DNA from: Archegozetes longisetosus
Lineage: Eukaryota > Arthropoda > Arachnida > Sarcoptiformes > Trhypochthoniidae
Assembly (NCBI GenBank): GCA_018873245.2
Contig: JAEMBT020000009.1
Coordinates: forward strand, 7,377,288 to 7,441,287
Length of the DNA: 64,000 bases
Direction: 5' to 3'
Every line of letters starts with the position of its first letter. The stretch's first letter is position 1. The position numbers were made by a program, and so were the translations under genes. The notes beneath the pieces are model-generated. The model saw nothing but the letters and a program-made list of their open reading frames with translations. It was not told where the DNA came from and did not search any database. This document shows, piece after piece, positions 34,365 through 48,359 of the stretch.

Positions 34365-36570
34365 TGAATAGTTTTTTGCAAATTTTCCTCTTTACTCCTG
34401 ATATAAATTACTCCTCATTTATAAGAAGGTCTAAATCTAATTTTGATTGTTGTACTGAATGCATGTCTATCTTTTATATTCACCTTTAAGTTGTATGACT
34501 CTTATAACGAATCTGTTTGGAAAACTGCAATTTTTGAATTTTCATTTGATAAAAACCTTTTATTCAATATTTGAGCATTTTATATTTGATTAGACTATGT
34601 AAAAATGTTTGAAAATTAAGATTAAATGTTGTTTAAAGTTTTGGTATTCCATCTCTAAGTACAAAATAATTATCATATGAAATTTAATCCTGTTCTTTGA
34701 TTTTATTTTTCACTTACCGTAAAATGATTAGTATCGGAAAACTTTAATACGAATCATAATCAACTTTGAATTCAATTTTTTCAAAAATAACAAAACATGT
34801 TTGTTGGTCCTCGACTGGCGTTGTAAGCATGCAGTAAAAGTATGAAAAACGACACTAAACACTATAATATATACTTAAGACATATTTAATATAAATGAAA
34901 ATAAAGTATTAAAACCAATACATGAGTCAATTATATCAAAGGTATAAAATTTGATTAATATAATATTAGCTACAAGACCAATAGTGTAATACCAATACCA
35001 ATACATTTACATATTAATACAATAATATACCAGTATTAATATTAATACCAATTGCTAATACAATCACACCATTATCAATGTTAACTTCTATTACACAAAA
35101 ACCATTACAACAATACACTGTGCATAGTAGTTGAAAAACTCTTTTTCATATATACTCTTCCAAAACCTAAAGACTAACTAACAAAACACTCAAAAACAAC
35201 TTATAGTCTTCAGTCTTACACACCACTATGGTCCTGTAAGGATATATAAGTAAGTATAGCAAAAGTATGCATGTCAATTATGCATATTAATTAACTGATC
35301 CACAACCCTTAATACATATAAGACTATATATTTCTAAAAGATTTTCTCTTCACATTTTCTTATTAAAAATTGAAATTAATGTTTAAGTTGTAAAATTACA
35401 TTTGTAGTGACCAATAATTAAATCGACAGATTACAAAGGCTTAGAAATACGTATCGAAACAATATATGAATGAAAGGATTATCAGTATGTCAGAGATTTT
35501 TAAACATGAAAATAAACTTTCCTCATAATAGATGAGCGCATACTCTATGATGGGGTAAACATAAAAGATTCATTTAATAAAACTTTCAATCAAAATAAAC
35601 ACTTAATGAACAACGCTTTATATGTTTAACTCAGTTATTTTTCTTTTAATCGAATTATTCAATATTAAGTCATCGAAAAGAGTTAAACGTTTGTATATCA
35701 AAGATAACTATTAATGTAAATCTAATAATAGTCACAAAAATGACTTCTATTATATAAAGTTTCGATAATTTATTATCAATTTTGTAGTACGCGCTCAAAT
35801 TTATTTAATCAAAATATAATTCCCTTACGAATAAAAGACGCCTTTAGAAGCTCAGACATGTCGTTGATGATCCTATCCTTAATATAAAATATTCTCAGTA
35901 AGAATAATCTAATAGTCCTACAAAGGAACAACTTAAACTGAGGAGGTTAGATCGAGACTGTCCTAACACTAATTTAAACTGTCATGAATATTTCGATAAT
36001 CTCAAGACGATTTTCGCTCACGAGCACTTTAAATCTGAAAATTGACTGTAAAAACTAAGCTTTTTATTGTTGTTGAGTATTTAAAGCTTCTTAAACTATA
36101 AAACACTTCACTGCAAAAAACTTTAGATGTGAACATTTATAACGTTTCTAAACAATTAATATTGAATTTGTAATTATACGAGTGTTCTTTACTCAATGAA
36201 ATAGTTCTAAATTGAATTGTTATTTTAAGGTGTGATTCGAGCTCATAAGTAGAAATTGTGTTAGTTATAACAGAATCATCCTATAGATTAATGCTATATC
36301 GAAATTATTTGGATCTAACCTCAACATCTTATGCTGTTTTTTGTTGGTCTTACATAAAGAAAAAAATAGTGATCACACAAAAACATTATAAAGTCGTTTT
36401 ATTGAACCCCCAACCAAGTGGATGATTTTCTTCTATATATACGATATAATGAATTCTTCGTAAAGTAGTAAAAGTCAACATGAATCGAAATATTGTCCAG
36501 TACCATTCTTACCGTAAAACCATTGCAACCCAATACTCTCCACCCTTATCTGAGGTATCGGTGTTCACAA
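34365..36570. other. Intergenic, with a low-complexity patch
   Basis: About 34900-35110 is rich in imperfect 'accaatac/taatacaat' units. Elsewhere AT-rich DNA with no supportable gene. Confidence 0.45.
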
Positions 36571-39500
36571 TTAAGGCTGATTAATTTCAAAATAATTGTT
36601 GATAGATGTAATAACTTGATTCTTATTATTAGACATAAATGTTTGATGATCTCCATCGAGAACAATAACATCACATTTTCCTGACACGATCTGTAATCAA
36701 AGCAATTCATTAAACTCTATTCATAAACGATTATAATAATCGTTTAATACCTCATTGAAGTCATAGTCGTGTTTGGTAACATGCTTTCGACTCTTGTCAC
36801 CGAGCACATAATCTTTAGATCTGATAAGCAATAAATTCCCACCAAACTTAACAGAATGTGTTGAATACTTAAAAAGACTGATAAATTTGCGAGTGTGTGA
36901 TTCAATCGCGAACTCAACACATTTCGGATCATATTTAAATCCACTCAAATCGAGAAATATTTTTGAAACTTTCTCAGCTCTTTCATTTTTAGGAGTATTT
37001 TTCAATGTATTATAAACTGCTTTTAAATCAGTACTGACCTTATCCTCGAGAAAAGTAACTAATGATGTAGCATGAAAATCTACGTCATCATTTGATTGAT
37101 AAAACCTAGCGATTTCTATCTGATCCGATCTGAACTGAATTGGAGATGAATCCAAAACAATGACTTTTGGATCAAATCCTGATTTATTTTTCAATTGTAT
37201 CCCCATTTCATAAGCAATTACACCTCCAGCTGAATAACCGATTAATTGGTAGTTAGACTCGATATCTGGAAATTTTTCTTTTATCAAAATCAAATAATAC
37301 TCAGCCATTGCCTCTATTGTCTCTAATCTATTGCATTCTTGTATCCAATTAAGACCAATTACAGGTCTATTTAAACTTTCAGCAATCGGTTTGAATAAAT
37401 CATAGGTTCCGTTGATTGGCGGCAAGTAAAATATAGGTTTCCCTTCTAATATAGTATTCAAGTAAGTTATGCTTTCGGACGGAATTTGAAATGTAGAATC
37501 AAATCTAGAAATTGGAAGATTTCTGGAAGAGCCGTAAGTTCCAGAATTTATCTGTTTTATATCAATGATTGTTAGATTACGGACTTCCTGAATGGTCAGA
37601 AATAAATCGAAATCTCTCTCAATCGTTCGCTTTATTTCTATTGTCATTAGAGAATCAATTCCTAAATCGACTAATTCTTTATTTAGATCCAAATTGTTGT
37701 AGTCCTCAATGCCTAAGATATGTGCCACTGATATCAAAAGATTCTGTTTACCATCAAAAGATCTGTGTTTAGGTTCAGGTTTTACAAAACTCGAACAAAT
37801 AGGATATTCTGATTGTAGAAAACGATCGAAAAGTGCTAAACAGGAATGCATTAGTTGAGGTTCAGATCCAATCAGATTTTCGGTAAGACTATTGGCGAAA
37901 TCACCGGTATCTTCAACAAGTCCCCACTGAATTGCTAATCCATGCAAACCATCCTTACGTCTTAATTCACAAATTCTTTCCATCACCGAATTAGTAAATC
38001 CATAATTACTTTGACTAATGTTTCCACGAGGTGAAATCAAGGAAGAATATGCGACGAAATAATCGATTTTAGGGTACATTTTACGCGTAATTGAGTCCAA
38101 ATTAATCAAGGCATTAGACTTTGGATCAAAAACTTTTTTAAATGTTTCTGAAGTTTGATTCTCGAAAAGAGCGTCATGTAATACAAGTGATAAGTGAAAT
38201 ATGCCACCAATAGGTCCAAGACTTGAAGCTTCTTCTAACAAACTTTTAGTGCCCTTCAATTTAGATGCGTCTTCAGTTGAAATCTTAACATTTACTCCAA
38301 GTTGTTTGAAATATTTGAGTCTTGAGTGTTGATACGGCTCCTTAGGGCCATACCTCGAGGTCAGAATCAATATTTTTGCACCTCTTTCTATCATCCAATT
38401 CGCTAATTCTAAACCCATTCCTCCCAAACCACCTGTTATTATGTATGACTTATTTGGATAAAAAGCAGTTCTGGGAGTGGCTAACATTTTAAATGGTTTT
38501 GTCAATGAGTTATCATTTTGTTGATCTCTGATTTTAATTAAAACTTTTCCAATGTGTTTCCCGCTGGCCATAAAACGAAATGCTTTTTCACATTGATTTA
38601 CATTGAAAACTGTTCGATTCAATGGTTTAACGACTCCGTTCTTGATGCCCTCTTCAATCAGATCTCTAATCATTTTTCTTTGTTTAATAATATGTGGTGG
38701 ACAATTGTTCTCACTTATGAGCAAGGTGTCCAAAAATATTCCATGAAATGTCTTATTTCTGAGTAGATGTGAAGTATCTGTTCGAAATTTACAAAATAAA
38801 TACTTTTCAGACAAGTTTAACAATGTCTTAGTGTATGTTCTAAATATCATTATTGAAATAAATATTTTCTGTTAAACTTTCATGCATTTCAAATTTAATT
38901 GTTATTAAATGATTAATAGATCGTTTATAAAAAACAAGTGACAGCTTATCTTTTTTCCAGCAAAATGTTCAAATTTTAGTGATTTGTGAAAACACTTACA
39001 CAGAATACTATCTTTTGCTAAATCATATTTCCCGATCTCGAGAAAGCGTCCATTATTCGCTAGACACTCAAGACTTGCCTGAAGTTTTTCTTCAGACAAC
39101 GAATTGAGTACAACATCAACTCCCAATCCATTAGTTTCTGACATAATATGTCTTTTGAAACTTAAATCGCGAGAAGAGGAAAAGTTTCGATCAGTAAGTT
39201 TTGGAAATAACTTCTTAAGAAATTCTCTTTTCTCATCAGATCCAACTGTTATGAATAGATAACAATCGAGGCTGAGACATATAGAGATAGCTGCCTGTCC
39301 GACACCACCACTTCCTGAATGGATTAAAACTTTTTCTCTAGGCTTAAGGTTTCCTCTTATAATAAGTGCATAATAAGCAGTCGCATAAACTACTGGTACT
39401 GTGGCCGCATCTTCGAGTGACCAATTTTTGGGAACGGAGAATATAAATTGTGGATCTCTAATCACAACAGTTGTGGCCAAACATTTCGATGGGCCCATTC

Positions 39501-42500
39501 CCATAACTCTATTTCCTTTTTCATCAAAACCAGAAAATTCGAATCCGAGCATACCCTCTTGATCTGCCATATCACCAGAGAATTCATCGACTGATAATTT
39601 GCCTATAATTTAAATTCATATGCAAATCAATCAACTTTATTACAGATTTCTAAAGTTAAGCTTAAAAAGTTTTCTAGTATCCTAAAATACTGTAATTTTC
39701 GAATTTTTAAGTAAGGTTAGGTTTGAATTTCGCATGTTACTAACTCTCTGGTTATTAACTAGAATTATCTGTCGATTTGAAAAGCCCAAATATAATTTTT
39801 GTGAGTAGTATTTAACGAAAATACCAAAATGTGAACAGCTGTAAATAATTTTTTGGATATATTCATTCAAATCGTAGCATATATAAGTTCATTCCATAAC
39901 TACTTATCATACTTCATGTAATCCGATGTGTAAACTTTTATTATGAATTCTAATCTAAAATACAAAAATATACGAAAGAGACGTCACTCACCAGTTGCTA
40001 ACATAATATCTTTGAAGTTCAATGAAGCATAAGTGATATAACAAATTGTTTCCTCTTTTTTTCTTCCAATTAGCCAATACTTATGCTCGGATTCAAACCA
40101 CTTAAAACTCGATAGATCTCCTCTTGTAGTCATATTCAAAATGCAATGCTCTGTCGACACTACCTTTGGAAACGGATCTATAGAATATAGCTTATAACTA
40201 CCAAGCTTGTGATCATGCAAAACATTCATCTTTAGATCTTGTCTTATAATTTTCTCTAAAAATTTATTATTATTCGTAAAATCCAATAAGTTCTCATTGA
40301 TATTCCGATCAAAGTTGAAAATACACCGAATTTTATTACCATTCGGCTCTCTAGCCAAAGACTTGAAAAAACCGAGGATACCATTAATAGGTTCATCATT
40401 AGCGATAAGCCAAAGATTTTCGCCTTCAGGCTTTGTTTCCATTGATTTGAATTCTGCTTGCAATCTTTCAATCCATGACTCATAATCGTTTGATATATGA
40501 AAAAATACCTGTTTATCAATTTGTATATCATATGATAATTTGCGGAAGAAAAGTGCGTTAGCATGAAATGAGTCGGTTTTTGTTGATATCAAATGGAAGC
40601 CAGCTTTTACGGCCTCTTTTATGACTTGACTTTTTTCTTGTTTTACAGTAATCCAAATCGAAAAGGTTACAGATGACTTGTTCGGCAAAAGTGATTGTAT
40701 CTCTACAAATGATAAGTAGAAAACCCATTGGTTTCAATGTTTTCCAAACTGATTTAAACAATAGCTTCAAATCAATAGAGATTTTTGAAGATAACTGGCA
40801 AACACTCGTGTCTTTATATATAATCAAGTCGATGTCGTTCATATCTGGGGGGGAGCCTTGACTTGTCAGTAATCCATTCTTTTATCTGTAAATCGTGTTT
40901 CAGTTCTGTGGATATTTCATCAGGTCTTGGGTGTAATAAAGAATAATTCATTTGTTCATCACGTAGAGTAGGCTTAATTAGATCCATAACATTAGAATAC
41001 ATGATCGCCGAACTCTGATTAACCTCAAGAAAGTTAATATCATTTGTGACTTTGTTTTCGATGACCGTCAGTAACTGTAATTTCAGTAGTAGCTCATTAT
41101 TGAAGGATTCAATGAGAACATCTCTATCAATAGTGGATAAATTTGTTCTGAACATCGACTTTATATTTTCTAGACTATATTCTCCTTCAAATTTTACTAA
41201 TTGTTTAAGAAGCTGATGCAAATAATTATCTTTAGTATCGTCAAAAATATCGATTTCGTTGTAGTTCTTGACGATTTCAGCTCTGTTATCATTTTCTATC
41301 ATAAAATCAGTTGAAATCTTATACTTTTCGGCCACTTCTAAAGCAAGTCTATCACAAGCTCTCAAATAATCCAACAAATAATTCTGGTTATCATAAGTTA
41401 CAACTTCATCATACGCTATAAATCGATAAGTTCCAACAATAGGTTTCTGAGAACCTAGGTTTCTCTGAGCAAGACTTGCTCTAACTCCATGATATTCTAA
41501 ACCTATAGAGACGCCGATATTTAAGTCACGGTCAAAAATACATTCAAATTCTGGATTTTCTCCTGATTGTTTTGCCTCGTCTATTAGTGTTCTTGGATCA
41601 CATCTTAAGTAGTCTATATGAGCTGGTAGTCGAAGAGCTCTCGAAGTTGAGCTTAAAATAGACATTTGTATCATAGAGTCAGCAAAAGTGATCCAATTAT
41701 CAGTCCATTTGACTCGAGCCCTTAGTTTTCTATTATCTTGAAATGCGTTCGTAATACATTGAAAACTTTGCCCGTAATCATAGCCTCTAAGCCTAAATTC
41801 CTTATAAATGTCTTTTGTTTCCAAAACAATATTTTCTGATTTCAGTACATCGAAAGGCTGATTTTCATCTAATATATACTTATATTTCAGTAATGGTTCG
41901 TCCTTTAGGGCAAAAATTTTTCCATTGCAAACATTTGTTTCACTTTCATAAATAACAAAATCTCCATTCGCTTCATTGACTGTTATAAAGTTTTTGATTC
42001 AGTGCTGGACAAAATTGTGGCGCGATTTATAGAAACGTTTCTGAATTCTACTGGAAATTCTTCATAAGAGACTCCATTTCTTTGAGCAAAAAGTTTCCAT
42101 GCAAGTAGGAGATAACCAGTAGCCGGAAATAAAATTCGTCCATCGACGCGATGTCCAGATAGATACGAATCTTTCTCGTCCTATGCGAAAGTGAAAAATT
42201 CTGTATTAATAGTCTTAAATAAATTACCGAACAATTCAGATAAAAAAGAAAATAATTTTTGTTAATACTAAGATAATGTATATACTATTCAATAATTAAA
42301 TAAAAAATGTATTAGGCTATTGCAGATTCGAATAAATCTTCGATACATAGCTTCAAAATGTCTAATTAATTGGAATATATTACGAAAATTACCCTCAAAT
42401 CAACTACAGTGGTCCGCTTATTACAATCAGATATATTGAAACAATCTGGATATAATGCAACTGCGTAAGACTTCTTGTGATCCCATTTGACGAGAGATGA

Positions 42501-45500
42501 TACAGAACGAGTTCCGTTCGAGACCGGATATTCAACTTTTGGATATAACTTTTCAATCGATGGATTAAATCCAAGTGTATATAAATTTCCAATACTTGTT
42601 AACAATTGTTGCAAATTATCATTACAATTTTTGTCCATCAGAGTAATCAAATTAATATCCGAACCAAAACTTCTTTCGATAGTAGAATGAAGAATGTTAT
42701 ACGCGAATGTCTCAATAATTATACTGTTTTTAGGTATTTGTTTGAGACAATCATTCAATAGTACCGGATATGTGAGGTTATCAACAAAATATTGAGGTGA
42801 AACATATTCAGACTCCTTATTATTATAAGAAGTATTAATCCACTTTGAAGACCTCAATCTATTCGTTTTAATTATTTTCTTAAATTTACGAAGTAACTGT
42901 TCAGCGATTGAGCCAACGATAGGAGTATGGAAGGCTATACCATAACTGTTAATGTTACAAGTCGTCATATTTTCAGAATTCAGTTGATTGATAGCTGAGT
43001 CGATTATGTCTTGTTTTCCAGAAATAGTTACACAATTTTCTGAGTTATAGCAAGCGGGATATACATTTCCAGGACATCTTTCTGCTATCCGATCCCAACT
43101 TGTGTTAGCCTCAACCATCATTCCTGTCGTCTCTTTATATTGTTGCATGCACTTTGCCGTATAATATGCTAAAAGAATGGCCTCCTCAGTAGTTATACAG
43201 TTGTCAGCATAAGCACAAACCCATTCTCCGGTTGAATGACCTATTATTCCATCAGGTCTCAAATCGAGTTCATAGAGTAAGTCAACCAAAGCTATTTGTA
43301 TTGCAGTTGTTGTTATCAGTGAATTAGGTGAACTTTCGATTACATTCTCATTGTTTTCTGATAGAAGATTTAATAGATCAATTCCGTGTTTAAGGAGGAT
43401 TTTAGCTGAACTGTTGATAGATTTTGCAAAGATGTCGATATTCATGAGTGATTCAGTCCTCGTTGACCAATGAGTACCAATTCCTGAAAACATAAACCAA
43501 AGCTCTTTTTTTTTCGAAACCTCTTTTGTCTCAATAGTTTCTGTAATCAACAAATTTTGATCCAAATTCTCAATTATGGAAAATCCTCGAAATCTCATTC
43601 CTTTAAAACCAGTATTCAGTTGAAACGGAGAAGTCTTTGAGATGTCATTTAGAAGCGATAGCAAATCTTGAGTCAGTTTTGAGGGATTGCTGAGTAATGA
43701 TTTAAAGAGATAGTTCACACTTTCCTCATTTCTACCACACATTTGAACCAAACGCGGAATTTTATCGGCAATTTTCTGATTGTCAATTGAACTATTTTTT
43801 AGTGCCCTAACAATGACGTGAACATTGGAACCACCAATACCGAAATTATTCAAGCCAACCAAATCTCCAGTGAATGGCGTGTTTTCATTGATGGGTTTGA
43901 GAATTCCATTCATTAAGCCTTCGATGGCAGGATTTGGATTTTTAAAATGTAAATTTGCAGGAATGCATTGGTTCTCAAATGAAAGGATGACTTTAGTTAG
44001 GGAGCATAGTCCTGAAGCCGCTTCTGTATGACCAATATTCGACTTGAGAGCTCCGATCAGAAGAGGTTCTTTTCTTCCTATTGAAGTAAAGGAAATGTAA
44101 TAATTACAAAATATTAGTGATGACTTTCAGACATGAAGTAGGACTCAGCCATGTAAAAATTCAAACTCGCCAAATTATAAACAAGCGTTGAATTGAAAGA
44201 ATTCAAAGCTCAATTAATTAATTGAAATGAATATTTGTATATGAATCTTTAAAAATTACTTCAATTGACATTTCATGTTTTATAGCGAATCTATTAGATG
44301 AGATCAAAAGTAATGGGACTATCTTATCTCGTTCTTGATGAAAGTTGTAAACATGTTTATGATATAATATTGCGAATTAGAGTAAAAGAATGTGTACGGT
44401 GTGGTTGCTTGCTTTTCTCGTGCTTTTAAGTGCGATTTCTGTATATGGTCCAAAAGTGGACCAATTTCGAGAAAGTGTTACAAACCAAAAACAGCGTGCA
44501 TTTATTAGGTGCCATGTGCTATTGGGTACTCCTGGAGATGAAGTTTATAGAATGCTAGATAAAATAGCTCGCAACCGAGCATTAGGCAAAACACGCGCAT
44601 ATAGACTATACAATGAATTTAAAGATGGAAGCCGCCTGAGCAGCGATAAAGACCCACGCTCAGCAAGACCTCGCACTCAGACTGATACAACACACGAAGA
44701 AAGACGTAGGGAGCTTCTAAATGAGGGCGAATGCTGGAGGACCGAAGATTTGGCCCAGACATTAGGTATTAGTCCTGCAAGCACCAAAAGGCTTTTGAAG
44801 GAGGTAGGGGCGAAGAAAGTTGCATCGAGATGGATGCCATACGAATTGAAACTAGAACAAAAGCAGTTGCGTGTGACTATTTCTGCAGAGCATCTTGAAA
44901 GATATCATAGTAATCTCGACATGTTGAAAAGAATTATAGCAATTGATGAAACTTGGCTAAAAAGCTATGACCCAAAGGACGCTAAAACCTCAAAGCAATG
45001 GGTTCTACCTAGTCAAAAACCATGTTTTTTAAGTTGAAATTTTCGAAATTTGCAAATTGTGCCAGCGGCGCTGTTCTTTATCGAAGGCTGGCCAAAGTCA
45101 GAGTAACGATGAGTGACTGGAAGGTAATGATGATCGTAGCGTTTCATCAAAATCGGATTATTGATTACCGAACTTCACCACAAAATGTAAATGTCAATTT
45201 TGAGGTTTATTTTAGTTTTTTGTCCGAAGTATTGCACCCAGCGATAAGAGAACACGGTATTAAGAGATCACTCATTGTGCATGACAATGCTAGGTCACAT
45301 AAACATGAAGAAGTTCAAAGAGTCTTTAAACGACATCGGTGGGAGGAGTTGAAACACCCTCCCTATAGTCCAGATTTAAGCCCCTGCGATTATGATGGTA
45401 TTGCTAGAATAAAGAGGCCTAATAAAGGAATGAGATTTGCCGACGAGAACGAACTCCACCCTGCTTATGATAGAGTTATTGAAGAAATAAATCTAAACAA

Positions 45501-47937
45501 TGAGGCTACATGAATAAGACACCTCCCATAGCGGTGGGCCATGTTCCTCCAGACGGGAGGAGAATATATTGTATAATCATATTATAATATAATAAATATC
45601 TTTTAAAGTCCACGAGTTCCAATAGTCCCATTACTTTTGATCCCATCTAATATGTTCCAGCAGATATATTGGTCCTACGACAAATCGGCGAGTGATAGGT
45701 TGGCGTATGATAATCCAACGCTAAGTCAATTCAGTGTACATATCAATTACCCAAGAGTCAAAATATAAACTCCATGAAAAAGTGTAATTTGAAGATAAAA
45801 AATTGAAAAGTAGTCAATACTGAATAATCAATGTATCTAACAAAAACAACTAATTAAATCGAACATGCAGTTAAAATTTAAAGATCTATACGCCAGTCTG
45901 TAGTTAAAAATTTTGGGCGATTCTCAAATGGTTATCAAGATGTCGGTTAGCCAAGGTCGAAAAAACACATAAATAACCGTGCTGATTTGATGAGCAAAAA
46001 CTCATAGCGTGTCGATATATCAGCATTGAAGTAACGTAATATCGATAAATCATTATTTATTTAGATCTGATTTAAGATGTGACTTAAATCTATTTCTGAT
46101 TTACTTACAAAGTCTGCTAAAATAAAAAACAATTGCATACCTGCACACATTGATTCGTAAATCGAACGCATTTCTACAGGATCTCCGGCTTTAGTTCCGG
46201 TACAGTGAGCCTCAATATATTTGACTTGAAGTGGATCTATTCCTGCCTCGGAATAAGTTTCTCTTATAAGATTTCTCTGTTGTTCCCAATTCGGATAAGT
46301 GATTCCCATCTCTTTATATCCATCAATATTAGTCTTCGTGTGAACAATAGTCGCATAAATACGTTTAGCACTGGATTTCCTTTGTAGAAAAGTCACAACA
46401 CATCCCTCTGCCTTTACATATCCATTTGCGGACTCATCCAAACACTTACATCGACCATCGGGTGATAATGTACCTATATCTAAGTACACGTACTGAGTCA
46501 TAGGATTGAAATATATGTTCGCTCCGACTACAATCGCATTATCGCACTGTTTGGTTCTTAGTGCAATAGTTGCTTCATGCAGTGCAAGTAAACTTGCAGA
46601 ACATCCAGCATCGAATGACTTTGACGGTCCCATTAAGTTGAATTTGTTTGAAATAATTTGAGTAAAGAATTGTTTGTGACCAAACTCTTTCGTGCGACCA
46701 GAGTATGCAATTTCATGCTCGTCAACAAAATAGCCAATGAATACTCCAGTGTTTGAACCGCTTAATGAATTTGGATCTGTGCCTGAATGTTAATTAATTA
46801 TTAAATATATTAACACATGAATTGACTATAAACTCAATAGAAAAAATATCTTTTGTTTAACAATAAGATGTCTACCAGAGGCTAACTTTTTAGCCTTGAA
46901 ACATATCACGATTCTCTAGCGCTGGTATAAACTTAAAGATTAAAAATTAACCCTTTGGTACCCTCTTTAGAATTTTTTCTTCAGTTTTATCAAATGAAGT
47001 GTAGGTGCCCCTAATATAAACTCCCACTACAAGAATCATTTGAAATTACATTAAGCAGTGTAGGTCAAAAATAAATACACGAACCAATCTCCAAATTTAG
47101 GATAAACTTTTTAAGAAATAAGTTAAATATACTCTAAGTTCTGTATAATTATAATTTATTAAATAGAATGATTATAAGTTATTCGGTTACCTTTTATTAA
47201 AACTCTAAGTGAATGATAACATTTACCCAAGATATATTCAACTGACTTATCAATGAGCTCGTAATAGAAATATCATATACATAAATCGGTACATATTACT
47301 TTATTCATAATCCTATATCACGTAATGTTATTTTATAATTTATATCAGGAAAAATGAGGGATAAATGATTATAAATATGACGAGCCATATATTATTAATA
47401 CCTGAATCCCAAATGGCTTCATAAGTCAGTTCTAACATAGCTCTCAATTGTGGGTCCATAAAATTTGCTTCGGATTCGCTGACTCCAAAAAACTCAGCAT
47501 CAAATTTATCGATTTCTTTGAGATGTCCTCTTCCTGAAGGCATACCCAAATAGCCTAAACAAAGATTCAAAGCGAACATTATAATCGAACAAAAGAATTT
47601 AAACTATCAATTAAGTTTTTAAGATTTAAAGCAATACCTTTGGGCCAACGTTTTCCAACATCCGTAACCATATCTATATTGTTATATAAATTGTATTCAA
47701 ACTCTTCTACACTATCGGATTCTAAATTATTTTAGAAAATCTATTAGGCTATAATAACATTTTGAATAATATATCTTGAATACCCGGAAATCTGCCTGAT
47801 ATACCCGTTATGACAACATCTTCGTTCATTGGCCAAATGGGTGTTTTTATATACACTCTTGGATTCTTATTCTCATAAAGTAAGTTGTTAGCAGTTTCTT
47901 CAGGTGTATCTTTTTCTTCCACTTCATGTGAAGGCAT
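36571..47937 (-). CDS. FASN: Type I fatty acid synthase, nine exons, about 2550 aa, three 1-nt frameshifts
   Basis: Exons 47937-47784, 47721-47638, 47554-47402, 46782-46141, 44077-42393, 42180-39992, 39602-39000, 38777-36751 and 36690-36571 join with consistent phases. Domains in order are ketosynthase (Cys in [13 protein letters not shown]; His in EAHCTGT and [11 protein letters not shown]), malonyl/acetyltransferase ([13 protein letters not shown]), dehydratase ([17 protein letters not shown]), pseudo-methyltransferase, enoyl reductase ([13 protein letters not shown]), ketoreductase ([13 protein letters not shown]), acyl carrier protein (LGIDSLM, pantetheine Ser) and thioesterase ([11 protein letters not shown]; His in GDHQTF, exon 9). 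It makes palmitate from acetyl- and malonyl-CoA in the cytosol. Exon 6 has shifts near 41995 (A-run), 40852 (C7 run) and 40650 (A4 run); everything else reads through. Sequence error or very recent loss are both possible. The ketosynthase EAHGTGT motif has Cys for Gly. Confidence 0.92.
44294..45650 (+). mobile_element. Full-length mariner in FAS intron 4, antisense to the gene
   Basis: Inverted repeats of about 29 bp (ttagatgagatcaaaagtaa at the left, with one difference at the right) are flanked by TA (44292-44293, 45651-45652). The 1357-bp length is typical of mariners. Intron 4 would be about 700 bp without it. It contains one transposase gene broken by a single frameshift. Confidence 0.9.
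44390..45513 (+). pseudogene. Mariner transposase (one frameshift)
   Basis: Frame 44390-45037 carries the N-terminal helix-turn-helix DNA-binding half ([16 protein letters not shown], then [20 protein letters not shown]) and the first catalytic Asp in [12 protein letters not shown]. Frame 45022-45513 continues with [15 protein letters not shown], the second Asp in IVHDNARSH and the third in [11 protein letters not shown]. Counting between the last two gives 34 residues, the D34D signature of mariner. The junction is a T6 run at 45024-45029; one more T would rejoin the halves. The first residues ([18 protein letters not shown]) are unlike a mariner start, and the true ATG may be internal. Otherwise complete. 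Confidence 0.85.
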
Positions 47938-48359
47938 GTTTTTATTGTTTCTAAAACTTGTTCTACAAGTTTTGGTTGTCTAGAAATTAATATTAAATGT
48001 TTTGGGAATTAAACTTTAAAATTGAAATTAAAGCTTAAAACAATTGATTTTAAGTAACAGATTTCAAAATAACAATACAGTCAATCTCAGGTATTGTGGA
48101 CCCTCTTACAGTAAGAATCCTCACATTGTAAACGTTTTCTTATGAGCCAATAGTTAAAACAGTCTATATTTATAGCGAAATATTCTCAACAAATTGTGAA
48201 ACCTCACTTAAACAATTGAAAGTTTAAGTAATTGACGAATTGATTAATTTTTATTTGCATTTTGTAAAAATATGCACAAATAAACAAAAACATATTGACA
48301 TTTCGTTAGAAAAGAAAATCAAAGTTATAAAAGTCGTCCAAGATAAAATAGATTATGAC
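47938..48359. other. FAS upstream flank
   Basis: Intergenic DNA 5' of the FAS start. No SREBP-site or TATA motif that I can name with confidence. Confidence 0.35.

Noticed and set aside
36721..36750. FAS ending with ...VLNDYYNRL at 36721
   Set aside because: This is intron read-through. A gtatta donor follows HDYDFNE, and exon 9 (36690-36571) restores the thioesterase His motif GDHQTF.
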